This document shows positions 45,588-54,444 of a stretch of 64,000 nucleotides of DNA, piece by piece (the first letter of the stretch is position 1; each line of letters opens with the position of its first letter). A model generated the notes under the pieces. The model was not told where the DNA came from and did no database searches. It saw only the letters and a list, made by a program, of their open reading frames with translations. This DNA is from Prochlorococcus sp. AG-388-E21 (GTDB taxonomy: Bacteria > Cyanobacteriota > Cyanobacteriia > PCC-6307 > Cyanobiaceae). Location: the NCBI GenBank assembly GCA_003279855.1, contig QCGO01000003.1:122779-186778 (forward strand). The letters are read 5' to 3'. Made by a program: the position numbers and the translations under genes.

Positions 45588-45809
45588 ATGGAACATTTAT
45601 TTTTGACACTCCTTTTCTTTCCTGATTGGACAAACGGATTACCTTCCGATTTTTTAATACTCCATTTCTTTGTTGGAGCTGCAATTTTTCCATTTAACAT
45701 GATACATGCTAGAGCAAGAAAGTTTGATGCTCAAAATTCCGAAGAGGCAGCTATAGGTTATAAAAATTCAAATAATGCAACCTACTATGGTTATGAAGAA
45801 ATTAACTAG
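45588..45809 (+). CDS. Small protein with hydrophobic N-terminal half, 73 aa
   Basis: ATG at 45588. Hydrophobic stretches HLFLTLLFF and ILHFFVGAAIFPFNMI precede a hydrophilic Ala/Asn/Tyr-rich tail (NNATYYGYEEIN). It could be a peripheral or single-span membrane protein. No family is recognised. The next gene on the same strand starts 40 bases later. Confidence 0.6.
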   Translation: MEHLFLTLLFFPDWTNGLPSDFLILHFFVGAAIFPFNMIHARARKFDAQNSEEAAIGYKNSNNATYYGYEEIN

Positions 45810-45849
45810 ATACAAATAAAAGTATTTTTTTTAATTGATTAAACATTTG

Positions 45850-46074
45850 ATGAAAATTTTTCTAGATGCAGGGATAGATCTTAAAATATTTAGCCCTACA
45901 GAACCAATTGGGATTATTATTTTATTTATTGGATTAATTTTCAGTGGTATGATTTTTTATATCATTTACGCAGTCAGCACTAATAAGGAATCCTTAGAAG
46001 ATACAAAAATAAGGACTGAAAGAGAACTTATTCAACAAAAGAAGATTGGAAAATTGTTTCCTAAGAAAAAATAG
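45850..46074 (+). CDS. Single-span membrane protein with basic coiled tail
   Basis: About 74 aa from ATG at 45850; a TTG at 45835 is an alternative start. A strong membrane helix (IGIIILFIGLIFSGMIFYII) is followed by a charged helical tail (EDTKIRTERELIQQKKIG) ending KLFPKKK. Function unknown. Confidence 0.6.
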   Translation: MKIFLDAGIDLKIFSPTEPIGIIILFIGLIFSGMIFYIIYAVSTNKESLEDTKIRTERELIQQKKIGKLFPKKK

Positions 46075-46297
46075 TCCTAAGAATTTTATTTTTAAGTAAC
46101 TTTAGGTTTATATAGATTACTAATTGATCAAGTGGGTCATTAAACATTAGTCTTAACTCTTTCCTGTTAAACATCGTAAAACCTAATAATATCTATACTT
46201 TTTGTAAATCGCGAGAATAAATTTAACATAATTTAGTGGCAAAGCTATTTTGTTTTTTGTTCTTTAATGTTAAAACTGAATAAAGAGATTATTATTT

Positions 46298-46801
46298 TTG
46301 GAAAATAGATATTTATTTCTGTTTTTAGCTAGTGGAATAGTAAATGATGAGGGGTTTTGGCTAATTGGAGTCAAAAATAGTGACTTAAAAATACTTGATG
46401 ATGAAACTCTTTTAGAATGTCATAGAAAAGAACTAATAGGATATGAATCAGCTAAAGATATTCTTAATGCAATAAACTTGAATTTAGATAATTTAATGAA
46501 TGATTTAAAAAATAATAATTATTCATTAGATCAACCTCCAATAGGGATTTCATTTAATATTCCATTAAACTTTTTAGAAAATATATTTGATTTCTGGTTA
46601 GAAAAATATAAGGATAAGCAAATATGGGAAACCTGTCTTGGTCTTCTGAAAATCAGAAGAAAAGTATCATTATCAAATTTAATTAAAAGTGAAAGCATAA
46701 CAGGAGATTCAAAAAAATTTGCTATGGAAATCGAAGATCTACATAAATATCAACCAAATAAGATTAAAAAAAAAGGTTCAAATGAGCCAATGTGGAAATA
46801 A
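46298..46801 (+). CDS. Hypothetical protein, 167 aa
   Basis: Probable TTG start at 46298. The protein is soluble, mixed alpha/beta, with segments such as GFWLIGVKNSDLKIL and IWETCLGLLKIRRKVSLSNL. It ends in a basic tail (PNKIKKKGSNEPMWK). No motif or family is recognised. It lies upstream of the small gene and the nucleotide-salvage pair, separated by 74 bases. Confidence 0.65.
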   Translation: MENRYLFLFLASGIVNDEGFWLIGVKNSDLKILDDETLLECHRKELIGYESAKDILNAINLNLDNLMNDLKNNNYSLDQPPIGISFNIPLNFLENIFDFWLEKYKDKQIWETCLGLLKIRRKVSLSNLIKSESITGDSKKFAMEIEDLHKYQPNKIKKKGSNEPMWK

Positions 46802-46875
46802 TTTTATATTTTTAAATAAAAATGTTTACTTATTCAATAATCAAGTAAAAATAAAATATATTTATAAATAAAAAT

Positions 46876-47061
46876 ATGAATAAACCATATTCATTTAATG
46901 AAGAGCAAATGAATGGAATTGTTGAAGAAATATATGCAAATATAGTAAAAGAATGCGAAAAATTAAAAAAAGAGACAAATTGTCCTAACGAACAAGTAGT
47001 AGCTCTATTAAGTGTAATTGCTTCAAACTTTGCTCCAATAATTGAACAAAAAAAAATTTAG
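46876..47061 (+). CDS. Small helical protein, 61 aa
   Basis: ATG at 46876. The product looks like two amphipathic helices (MNGIVEEIYANIVKECEKLK and VVALLSVIASNFAPIIEQ) joined by a CPNEQ turn. It ends 1 base before the phosphoribosyltransferase ATG, so the two are very likely co-translated. Function unknown. Confidence 0.65.
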   Translation: MNKPYSFNEEQMNGIVEEIYANIVKECEKLKKETNCPNEQVVALLSVIASNFAPIIEQKKI

Positions 47062-47062
47062 A

Positions 47063-47458
47063 ATGACAACGTACTTTACATGGTCCCAATTTGATAAGAG
47101 TGTTGATTGTATTGCTAATCAATGCAAAAAACTTAAATTATCAGGAATATATGGTGTTCCCAGAGGAGGCCTTTGCCTCGCAGTGGCTCTAAGTCATAAA
47201 TTAAATGTTCAGTTAATTGAAAAGCCCTCAAAAAGTTCACTGATAGTTGATGATGTTTATGAAACTGGGATGACATTAAGTAATTTTAAAAATATTGAAG
47301 ATGTTAATTTCTTTGTCTTAGTTAGTAAAAAGAAACCTATTTGGTGGAAGACCGTAAATTTATCTCTTAAAGAAGAATGGATAGTATTTCCGTGGGAGAA
47401 TAAAGAAAATGCGCTTGAAGAAGAAAAAGAATACAAAAGTAAAAGGAGGCTAAAGTGA
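47063..47458 (+). CDS. Phosphoribosyltransferase-domain protein
   Basis: Type I PRTase fold, about 131 aa. The PRPP-binding motif is LIVDDVYETGMTLS, and the upstream GIYGVPRGGLCLAVALSH matches the substrate/pyrophosphate loop of xanthine/hypoxanthine-type enzymes. ATG at 47063 is preferred to 47042, which lies inside the previous gene. It overlaps the deoxyribosyltransferase by GTGA. The pair suggests salvage or turnover of nucleobases; the base used is unknown. Confidence 0.8.
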   Translation: MTTYFTWSQFDKSVDCIANQCKKLKLSGIYGVPRGGLCLAVALSHKLNVQLIEKPSKSSLIVDDVYETGMTLSNFKNIEDVNFFVLVSKKKPIWWKTVNLSLKEEWIVFPWENKENALEEEKEYKSKRRLK

Positions 47459-47919
47459 ATAAAAAAAAATTATATTTAGCTAATCCATATGGATTTTCAA
47501 AACAAACTAAAAATCTATTACCTGAATTCATTAAAATATTTCAAAATTTAAATGTAGAAGTTTACGAACCTTTTGAGAGAACAAAGCATTTAATCACAAA
47601 CAAAAATAATTGGGCTTATGACCTAGCAAAATCAAATTTCAACGATTTAAAGTCATGTGATTGTATTTTTGCGATTGTTAATGGTAACCCTCCAGATGAG
47701 GGAGTAATGGTAGAACTAGGAATTTCTATTGCGCTTAACAAAGAAATATTTTTATTTAGAGACGATTTTAGAACTTGCTCAGATAGTGATCAATATCCTC
47801 TTAATTTGATGTTATTCGTAAGCCTATCTAAAGAAAGTTGGTCAAATAATTATTTTGAATCCATAGAAGATATACTTAGCCCAAAGAAGAATTTTCTTAA
47901 TTGGGCAAAAAGCAAATAA
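47455..47919 (+). CDS. Nucleoside 2-deoxyribosyltransferase-like protein
   Basis: NDT-family enzyme of 154 aa that moves deoxyribose between bases or hydrolyses deoxynucleotides. The start KLYLANPYGFS matches the family beginning (YLAGP.F). The segment CDCIFAIVNGNPPDEGVMVE then LGISIALNK carries the conserved Asp and catalytic Glu. The start is GTG at 47455, overlapping the PRTase stop by four bases. Together they form a two-gene nucleotide module. Confidence 0.82.
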   Translation: MNKKKLYLANPYGFSKQTKNLLPEFIKIFQNLNVEVYEPFERTKHLITNKNNWAYDLAKSNFNDLKSCDCIFAIVNGNPPDEGVMVELGISIALNKEIFLFRDDFRTCSDSDQYPLNLMLFVSLSKESWSNNYFESIEDILSPKKNFLNWAKSK

Positions 47920-48007
47920 GAATCCTTCAAGTTATTCTCAAAATATTGAGTTATAAAAATCATTAAAGGAACCGTAAAATGATATAATTATATTTATTTG
48001 GTTAATT

Positions 48008-48184
48008 TTGACTCAAGTTACTGTTGGAGAAAATGAGGGAATAGAATCTGCCCTTAGAAGATTTAAAAGGCAAGTCTCAAAATCAGGGATATTTGCTGAT
48101 TTAAAAAGATTAAGACATCATGAAACTCCTATTGAAAAATATAAGAGAAAATTGCAACAAAGAAGAAAAGCAAGAAGAAGATAG
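48008..48184 (+). CDS. rpsU: 30S ribosomal protein S21
   Basis: A 58 aa basic protein translated from TTG at 48008. It reads [20 protein letters not shown], then the helix [20 protein letters not shown] and an Arg/Lys-rich tail, exactly the S21 pattern. S21 joins late in 30S assembly and affects mRNA binding. The TTG start and small size make it easy to miss. Confidence 0.95.
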
Positions 48185-48308
48185 TTTATACAATTACAAA
48201 TATCTTCAATTATTTAAAAGGTGGAAATTTATAATTGTGAAAATACTTCGATTAACTTTGATAAAATTCAATAGTTAATCTTTTAAAAACCAGTAATGTT
48301 GAAATTTT

Positions 48309-48641
48309 CTATTTAATATTCTTTAGTTTCTTAACAAGATTGATTCCTACTCCTGGAACAGCAAGAAGATCGTCTTCTTTTGCCGAAGTAATTGACTTTG
48401 GAGTTTTAAAACCAGCCTTATAAAAGGCCTCTGCACTCTTAGCTCCTACACCAGGAATGGCTTTAAAAGATTCTATTATTTTTTTTACATCATCTTTTTT
48501 TGTTTTAGATTTAGAGGCCTTAGAAGACTTTACAGACTTCTTCTTGGTTTTTGATACAGTTTTTTTAGGTAAAGGAATTTCTGTAGAGGTCTCACTCTTA
48601 AAAAGGATTGATTTTAACTTACTTAAAAATTTAGTAATCAT
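48309..48641 (-). CDS. Helix-hairpin-helix protein with Lys/Ser-rich linker
   Basis: A 110 aa protein. Residues 1-50 are basic and low-complexity (KKTVSKTKKKSVKSSKASKS). The C-terminal half holds two HhH-like hairpins, FKAIPGVGAKSAEAFYKAGF and LLAVPGVGINLVKKL, as in non-specific DNA-binding modules of RuvA, topoisomerases or DUF4332-type proteins. It probably binds DNA. No catalytic domain is present. Confidence 0.75.
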   Translation of the reverse strand: MITKFLSKLKSILFKSETSTEIPLPKKTVSKTKKKSVKSSKASKSKTKKDDVKKIIESFKAIPGVGAKSAEAFYKAGFKTPKSITSAKEDDLLAVPGVGINLVKKLKNIK

Positions 48642-49155
48642 TTATTCAAAAATTAGATAATTTTATAAATTCTACATTTCGATAAAAAATAAATTAATTT
48701 TTTCAAACAATCAATAAAATTTTTAAAAAGAAATGATAGAAATTAAATTTTATTTACATCTATATTAAGTCATATATTTATTTATGATGCAAGTTAAAAA
48801 TTAAATGAGGAACTTTATCAATATTTTTAAAGTTCATATTTAATTTATTGACCTAATCCAAGAATAAAATATTAAATTTATTATTCCTTGGATGCTAATA
48901 ATTCAAATGAGGGATTTAATTAAAAATTAAGTATTTTTTTATAATTTAAGTTAATAAAAAATCCTTTGAATTAATTTTGCAAAACTGTACTCTACTAGAA
49001 AAATTAAAAACTAAAATTTAATTTCTAAGATAAATACTATTTCAATCATATTATTAAGCTAAAAGCGTACCAAAATTTAATAATAAATTGACTTATTAAT
49101 TTTTTTTGACTTAACTATTATGAGATACATTCCTTAAATCTTATTCAACTGAATA
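48642..49155. other. AT-rich gene-free spacer of about 510 bases
   Basis: The longest stretch in the window without a supportable gene. It consists of A/T runs with only very short frames. A TTGACTT at about 49108 could be a -35 element for the following kinase gene. No RNA structure or terminator was recognised. Confidence 0.55.
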
Positions 49156-49767
49156 TTGAATATGCAATTAATAGTTATTAGTGGACCATCTGGAAGCGGA
49201 AAAACTAAATTATCTAAAAGGATTCTAAAAAATTTAAAAAATGGAATAATATTAAATACAGATAATTACTACAGAACAGGTATAATAAGTCAAATATTAT
49301 CACGAACATTAACTTCATATTTTGACAGAAAAATAAGCTTCAACTTTAGATTATTTAAAAGAGATCTAAAATTTATTATAAAAAACAGATTTTCTAATTT
49401 TTATTATAAATATAATTTCAAGAACAAATCTATAAAAAAAATATATAAAAAAACTAAAAATATAAAATTTATTATTATAGAAGGAATATTTGGACAAGAA
49501 ATATTAAAAACCCTTTCAAAAGAAAATTGCCTTTTAATTAAATTAAAAGCTAATAAACAAACTTGTTTGAATAGAGTAATTAAAAGAGATTTTTTAGAAA
49601 GAGGTAAAAGTAAAGATCTTGCAAAAAGAGATTTTATAAAAGCATGGGAATTATTTCATGAAAATAAAAAGAAATGTAATTCAAGAAATTATTTCAATAC
49701 AATTGTCATTAGGAAGAAAAGTGATATTGACCTTCTATTAAAAAATATAATTAATATAGTGATCTAA
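49156..49767 (+). CDS. Uridine kinase-like P-loop kinase
   Basis: A 203 aa P-loop NTPase of the uridine kinase / phosphoribulokinase type. Walker A is VISGPSGSGKTKLSKRI. The acidic NTDNYYRTGIIS motif follows the second strand. IIIEGIFGQEIL and the lid-like RVIKRDFLERGKSKDLAKRD complete the pattern. A start at 49162 (MQLIVIS) is equally possible. The middle is extremely Lys/Phe/Asn-rich. The 3' end overlaps the convergent FAD oxidoreductase by 17 bases. The substrate is inferred only. Confidence 0.75.
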   Translation: MNMQLIVISGPSGSGKTKLSKRILKNLKNGIILNTDNYYRTGIISQILSRTLTSYFDRKISFNFRLFKRDLKFIIKNRFSNFYYKYNFKNKSIKKIYKKTKNIKFIIIEGIFGQEILKTLSKENCLLIKLKANKQTCLNRVIKRDFLERGKSKDLAKRDFIKAWELFHENKKKCNSRNYFNTIVIRKKSDIDLLLKNIINIVI

Positions 49768-50914
49768 TCTTATAAGACAATTTTAAGGCACTCAATATTG
49801 CACCTTCAATCCTACCAAAACCCTCTAAATCAAACCAATCCCCACAAAAAGCTATATTATATTTATCACAAACCTGCAAATTTTCAGGTATCCCTAAACC
49901 AGATGGTTGAGAAGCTCTCCATATCATTATAGAAATATCCTGATAATCTATTAGTTTATTTATATAAGAATTTTTATCAAATATCTGATTGAATTTATCT
50001 AATAAGATATTTTTAAATTTCTTTTTATTATTGCATTGAAAATATTCAGTTATAAATTCTTTATTTCTCGTATGTAGGACAATACCTATTTTATTATCAA
50101 TTTGTTTTTGAAATATAATCCTTTCAATTTTAAATTTTTCTTCTAGAAGATTACTTAAAAGGAAATACCTAAATCTTTTCTTATAGCAATCTTTATAGCA
50201 ATAATTAGATTTTGTATAAATCAAAAAAGTTAATCGTTGAATGTATTCTTGCTTATTAAGAAGATTTAAAATTGTATCTATTTTTTTATCTTTATTTATT
50301 GGAATAGCATCCCTCAATGGAATTTGATTTATATTCAAGATATCTAAAGATCTTTTATGTAAAATTAAATTACTTGAACATACAAGAAATTTCGTCTTAA
50401 ATTTACACCCATTTTTTGAGGTTAAAATCCAACAATTATTTTCATATTTTAATTTAACTATTAAAGTTTGAAAAAACAAATCAACTTGATTTTTCAAATT
50501 ATTATGATTAAGAATATTTCTTGATAAATCAGACATAGAAGAGATTGAAGTATAATTTTTGCAACCATGAAAATCGCAGATTAATTTTTCTTGTTCTCTA
50601 GGATTTTCATATAATGCTATTAAATCAGAAGGATCAGATTGGATAATATTTGAATCTAATAATTCCTGAATGAAATTTTTCAACCACTGATTATTATTAC
50701 TGTTGCAAATATTAAAATTAGGGGAACCATGATTGAGTTGCCACCCACTATTACTAATACTATTTCTTGTACTAGAACGTCCTCCAAGATTTCGACCATT
50801 TTCTATTATCGCAATCCTACCTTGGTAGCCATTTTTAAGATGAAAAGATGAAAATACACATGAAGATATTCCCCCACCAATAATCGCGATATCATAAATA
50901 GTATCATTAATCAT
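49751..50914 (-). CDS. FAD-dependent amine-oxidase/renalase-like protein
   Basis: A 387 aa flavoprotein. The N-terminal dinucleotide-binding motif is DIAIIGGGISSCVFSS, followed by IIENGRNLGGRSSTR and WQLNHGSPNFNI. The C-terminal FAD contact is NIAFCGDWFDLEGFGRIEGA ending in the ALKLSYKI helix. This fits the renalase/amine oxidase group of NAD(P)/FAD oxidoreductases found in cyanobacteria. The middle is AT-driven and Lys/Asn-rich. It follows the MTHFR-like gene by 13 bases on the same strand. Substrate unknown. Confidence 0.78.
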   Translation of the reverse strand: MINDTIYDIAIIGGGISSCVFSSFHLKNGYQGRIAIIENGRNLGGRSSTRNSISNSGWQLNHGSPNFNICNSNNNQWLKNFIQELLDSNIIQSDPSDLIALYENPREQEKLICDFHGCKNYTSISSMSDLSRNILNHNNLKNQVDLFFQTLIVKLKYENNCWILTSKNGCKFKTKFLVCSSNLILHKRSLDILNINQIPLRDAIPINKDKKIDTILNLLNKQEYIQRLTFLIYTKSNYCYKDCYKKRFRYFLLSNLLEEKFKIERIIFQKQIDNKIGIVLHTRNKEFITEYFQCNNKKKFKNILLDKFNQIFDKNSYINKLIDYQDISIMIWRASQPSGLGIPENLQVCDKYNIAFCGDWFDLEGFGRIEGAILSALKLSYKIRSLY

Positions 50915-50927
50915 AATTGTTACGTAT

Positions 50928-51746
50928 TTATTTTTTCATTAAAGAACGAATATCTTGTAACTTTTTTATTGAAAAACATTCAGTTTCAATTATTGGGCAG
51001 ATATTGTTATCAAGATAGATTGCAATTAAATCTTTTGTAAATGAGTAAAAATTATCAAGAGAATTAAGATACTTCTCTGAAATAAAAACCTCTTTCCAGG
51101 GACGAAATTTAAATCGGGAAATAAATTCCTTTGATGGAATTAATAAACTGCCGAAAATTTTTACATTTTGATCTTTACTATTAGATGAATTATTGAGTAC
51201 AAAATCTTTTAAAAAATTAATTTCTTTTTCAAGTAATTTAATATCAGTTCCAAATTGAAGCCAGATTGACTTAGTTAATCTAGAAGAAAATTTCTTTTTT
51301 ATTCTTTCTCTTTCTCCACAAATATTGTAATGATTATTCAAGTAAGGGTTATAAGCAATTCCTATATTAATATTTAAATTTTTTTCATTTTTAAAATCTC
51401 TCAATACATCTAATACTTCAAAGTTTTTTTTCTTATTAGATCCTGAAACAAGTAAAATTTCTTTATTATTATAAAACTTACATTTTTTAATAAAATTTAA
51501 AAACTCTAAATATGAATAATCTCTATTCTTTGTATATTGATGATTAAGGCTATAGTGATAAATGACATCTAAATTTTTATAGTTCTCACCAATATATTTT
51601 ATAGTCTCATTTAGGAAATCTTTTTTTATTACCCCTTTGCATGGGATATTGATTTTATTAATATTATTGGCTATGCAAAAATTAAGTTTATTTTCTAGTT
51701 GAAAATTATTTTTAAAAGATAATTCGAATCTTAAATTATTGTCCAT
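50928..51746 (-). CDS. Divergent methylenetetrahydrofolate reductase-like TIM-barrel protein
   Basis: A 272 aa protein with alternating strands and helices. The segment KEILLVSGSNKKKNFEVLDV followed by INIGIAYNPYLNNH, the RERIKKKFSSRLTKSIWLQF strand-helix pair and TDIKLLEKEI resembles the order of conserved elements in MTHFR-type barrels. Identity to true MTHFR is low and the usual GGD motif reads GSN, so a different substrate or role is possible. It probably forms an operon with the flavoprotein gene 13 bases downstream. Confidence 0.6.
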   Translation of the reverse strand: MDNNLRFELSFKNNFQLENKLNFCIANNINKINIPCKGVIKKDFLNETIKYIGENYKNLDVIYHYSLNHQYTKNRDYSYLEFLNFIKKCKFYNNKEILLVSGSNKKKNFEVLDVLRDFKNEKNLNINIGIAYNPYLNNHYNICGERERIKKKFSSRLTKSIWLQFGTDIKLLEKEINFLKDFVLNNSSNSKDQNVKIFGSLLIPSKEFISRFKFRPWKEVFISEKYLNSLDNFYSFTKDLIAIYLDNNICPIIETECFSIKKLQDIRSLMKK

Positions 51747-52188
51747 GTTTTAATTATAAAAAATTTATACGTAAAAAGAGTTAAAGAAAATATGCGTCAA
51801 ATGCAACCATTTTTTCGAATTATTATTTTTCTATTCCCTTTTAATATGTAATTTGGAGAAACAGCTAAAGTGACTTAAAGGAGATTTGTTCTTTGGAAGA
51901 TTTTTCAATTATATCTTTAAAGCATTTCCAATTAATAGATATAACTATCCCTGGCCAAGAGTTCCATAAACCTAAAAGCAATCCTGATAATAATAAAAAT
52001 TAACTTTTCATATGAAATATAAAAAAGCATTATAAAAATATTTAAATTTTAAGTAAAATAAAGAATGGAAGAACTTAAAACAAATAACTTTATAATTTTG
52101 TATTTTTATTAATACAATTATTCTTATTAAATCAAATATATGAAGAGGTCGAGGGGTTAGAATAATCTAAACAAGATTACAAAAAAAT
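51747..52188. other. Intergenic region, no firm gene
   Basis: About 440 bases. AAAGGAG at 51879-51885 is followed by a possible short TTG-start frame, too short and uncertain to call. A G-rich patch (GAGGTCGAGGGGTTAG, ending about 52161) precedes the next gene and may be part of its leader. Confidence 0.4.
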
Positions 52189-52593
52189 ATGGCAAGTCAG
52201 GATTATCTAATTGCAATTGCATTAATAGAGCAAAATAATATCAGGGCAATGCCTTTAGGTGGGAAAGAGATTAAAGAAAAAATAGAAGAAGAAGGTAATT
52301 TAATTAAACTTGGGGAAGAAGTAATTCTAAATCTTCTTCTAAGAGTTTTCCAAAGAAGTGATGAAGGAGCCTTAAGAAGAGTATCCGAAGATAAAGGCCT
52401 ACTATTGGTTCATATGCATCCAAAAAGAATGCAGAAAGAACTTCCATTTATAAAATCTGAATGGATAAGAGACGGTGATACAACTCAATTTTTAAAATAT
52501 TTGAGTAATCTATCAAAAGAAATATGGACAGCTTCTTTTATAAAATATAAGGGTATGGAATTAATATCTATTGCAAAAAACGAAGATATTTAG
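52189..52593 (+). CDS. Hypothetical protein, 134 aa
   Basis: A soluble, mainly helical protein with segments DYLIAIALIEQNNIRAMPLG, GNLIKLGEEVILNLLLRVFQ and LLVHMHPKRMQKELPFIKSE. There is no signal peptide, membrane span or catalytic motif. The even composition and length suggest a real conserved protein. It is convergent with the peptidase E gene, 5 bases away. Function unknown. Confidence 0.65.
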   Translation: MASQDYLIAIALIEQNNIRAMPLGGKEIKEKIEEEGNLIKLGEEVILNLLLRVFQRSDEGALRRVSEDKGLLLVHMHPKRMQKELPFIKSEWIRDGDTTQFLKYLSNLSKEIWTASFIKYKGMELISIAKNEDI

Positions 52594-52598
52594 CATTT

Positions 52599-53297
52599 TT
52601 ATATACAATCATAATTTTTAAAATATTCTTTAATTAATTCATTATTTTCTTTAGATAATTTTATACACTTCTTTTTATTTCCAAAATTAATTGATACATA
52701 ATTAAAATCATTTTTAATATGCAATGCACAATTGCCTTCTATACAAATACAAGAATCAATTCTTTGGTTTTTAATTATTTTTTTAATGAAAGGTTCTCTT
52801 TCTTTTTCCTCATCATAATGAGGGCATGCTACCCCCTTTATTATTCCCAAACAATTTATTATCTCTAATTTATTAGAGAAAGAGTCAGTAATTCCTTGAT
52901 CAAACCAGCATATCGCGCCGGCACTGACACCGCTCATTATAATCCCTTTTTTATAGGCAATTTTCAGTATATTATGCAGATCCCATTCTTTCCAAACCGC
53001 CAACATACTTTTTGTATTTCCTCCCCCAACATAAATAATATCTTGGGATAAAATTTTTTTTTCCAAGTTTTCTGTTCTTGAAAAGAAATCAAGATGACTA
53101 GTTATACAATTTAATTTTGAAAAAGCTCTATAAAAATTTAATTTATATGTATCATTATCTCCTGATGCAGTAGGAATAAAGCAGATTTTAGGTCTTTCCT
53201 TTTTTACTAATGACGTAATATACTTCTCTATCTTAAGTTCACCTAAGGTCCTTCCAAAACCTCCACCTCCAATTGCCACAATATTTTTATTTGACAT
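52599..53297 (-). CDS. Peptidase E-like serine hydrolase (S51 family)
   Basis: A 232 aa cytosolic S51-family peptidase related to dipeptidase E and cyanophycinase. The nucleophile Ser125 sits in IIMSGVSAGAICWF. The other family segments are NIVAIGGGGFGR, KICFIPTASGDN, IIYVGGGNTKSML and VACPHYDEEKERE with the conserved His/Glu. Prochlorococcus lacks cyanophycin as far as known, so an aspartyl-dipeptidase role is more likely than cyanophycin hydrolysis. It is divergent from the GNAT gene. Confidence 0.85.
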   Translation of the reverse strand: MSNKNIVAIGGGGFGRTLGELKIEKYITSLVKKERPKICFIPTASGDNDTYKLNFYRAFSKLNCITSHLDFFSRTENLEKKILSQDIIYVGGGNTKSMLAVWKEWDLHNILKIAYKKGIIMSGVSAGAICWFDQGITDSFSNKLEIINCLGIIKGVACPHYDEEKEREPFIKKIIKNQRIDSCICIEGNCALHIKNDFNYVSINFGNKKKCIKLSKENNELIKEYFKNYDCI

Positions 53298-53317
53298 TGC
53301 AATTTGAACTCAACTCA

Positions 53318-53779
53318 ATGAATTTAAAACAAATTACCCAAAAAGATCAACTTGATTTAAAAAAAATATATTTTGATTCAATAATTTCTATAGATGAGAA
53401 AATTTATACTTCAGAACAAAAAAGAGCTTGGGCAAGCCAAGCCTGGGAAAATAAATACTTTAATTTATCCTTACAGGAAGGTAAAGGATGGCTTGTTAAT
53501 GAAAGAGAGAAGATAATTGCTTTTGCCTCAAGATATCCAAATAATAGAATTTCCCTTTTATATTGCAAAGGAGATTCACAAAGGAAAGGTTATGGGACAA
53601 AGTTACTTCAAAAAATAGAAAAGGAAGCCATAAAAGAGGGTTTAACTTACTTAACAACAGAGGCAAGCTTAATTAGTTATAAATTATTTCTAAAAAATAG
53701 CTGGAAAATAATTCGTAAAGAAAAAATAATTATCAAGAATATAACATTTGAAAGATATAAAATGATAAAAAATTTTTAA
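53318..53779 (+). CDS. GNAT-family N-acetyltransferase
   Basis: About 153 aa. The acetyl-CoA-binding pattern is visible as LYCKGDSQRKGYGTKLLQKI, followed by LTYLTTEASLISYKLFLKNS (beta-6 and the terminal strand). The early RAWASQAWENKYFNL segment is typical of YafP-like members. ATG at 53318 is preferred to 53273, which lies inside the divergent gene. Substrate unknown. Confidence 0.82.
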   Translation: MNLKQITQKDQLDLKKIYFDSIISIDEKIYTSEQKRAWASQAWENKYFNLSLQEGKGWLVNEREKIIAFASRYPNNRISLLYCKGDSQRKGYGTKLLQKIEKEAIKEGLTYLTTEASLISYKLFLKNSWKIIRKEKIIIKNITFERYKMIKNF

Positions 53780-53795
53780 TTGCTTAAATAAAAAA

Positions 53796-54119
53796 ATGAG
53801 TAGCAGAAGCAAAAAATTATTATTATTTCAAAGATCCATTATTTGGTTTTTATATTTATTTTCAGGTTACATACTCTATTCAAAAAAAGGATATTTATTT
53901 TCTATATTTATTACCTTCGCAAAGGTAATTTATCCATTATCAATTTTTTGGTTACAAATAAGAATAAAAAGGAGTGGAAAGTTTTTACCAATTGATTCAG
54001 CCATGAAAACATCCCAATTATGGTTTAATCTATTGCCTGTTCTGGCATCCTTTATTACCGTAGTCTTAAGTATATTAAATACATTTTTTTACCTCATAGA
54101 TAATTTATATAGATATTAA
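53796..54119 (+). CDS. Small membrane protein, 107 aa
   Basis: Three hydrophobic segments are visible (SIIWFLYLFSGYILY, LFSIFITFAKVIYPLSIFWL, LLPVLASFITVVLSILNTFF) with a basic N-terminus (SSRSKKLLLFQR). It is 16 bases after the acetyltransferase gene on the same strand. No family recognised. Confidence 0.65.
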   Translation: MSSRSKKLLLFQRSIIWFLYLFSGYILYSKKGYLFSIFITFAKVIYPLSIFWLQIRIKRSGKFLPIDSAMKTSQLWFNLLPVLASFITVVLSILNTFFYLIDNLYRY

Positions 54120-54201
54120 GGATTAAAAGACAAAACATTATGTAAAGAAAATTGCCATTTCAGATAAATTGCTTAAATTTTAAATAGTAACAATTTTTTT
54201 C

Positions 54202-54357
54202 ATGCAAAACATTTCGTTTAAAGGAAATATTAATTTTGATAATCAAAAGGATGAATTAAACGATAACGAATTGTTCTCTCTAAAAATTACTGACAGTTTA
54301 TATAAAAAAGATATTGGAAAATTCCTGGAAATATTATCATCTCATTTCATACCGTAA
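54202..54357 (+). CDS. Small soluble protein, 51 aa, uncertain
   Basis: ATG at 54202 to TAA at 54355. The product is hydrophilic at first (NISFKGNINFDNQKDELNDN) and then amphipathic helical (LYKKDIGKFLEILSSHF). It has no homologue I recognise, and the short length makes it uncertain. Confidence 0.4.
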   Translation: MQNISFKGNINFDNQKDELNDNELFSLKITDSLYKKDIGKFLEILSSHFIP

Positions 54358-54444
54358 AAAAATTCCTACATGATGTTCAAATTAAAACAGTACAAGAAAT
54401 AAGATAGTTTTTGACAGATAATATATTTAAATAATAAAAATCCA

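Noticed and set aside
51879..52003. Short TTG-start frame after AAAGGAG in the 51.7-52.2 kb spacer
   Set aside because: It is only a few dozen codons with no recognised features, and the exact frame is uncertain.
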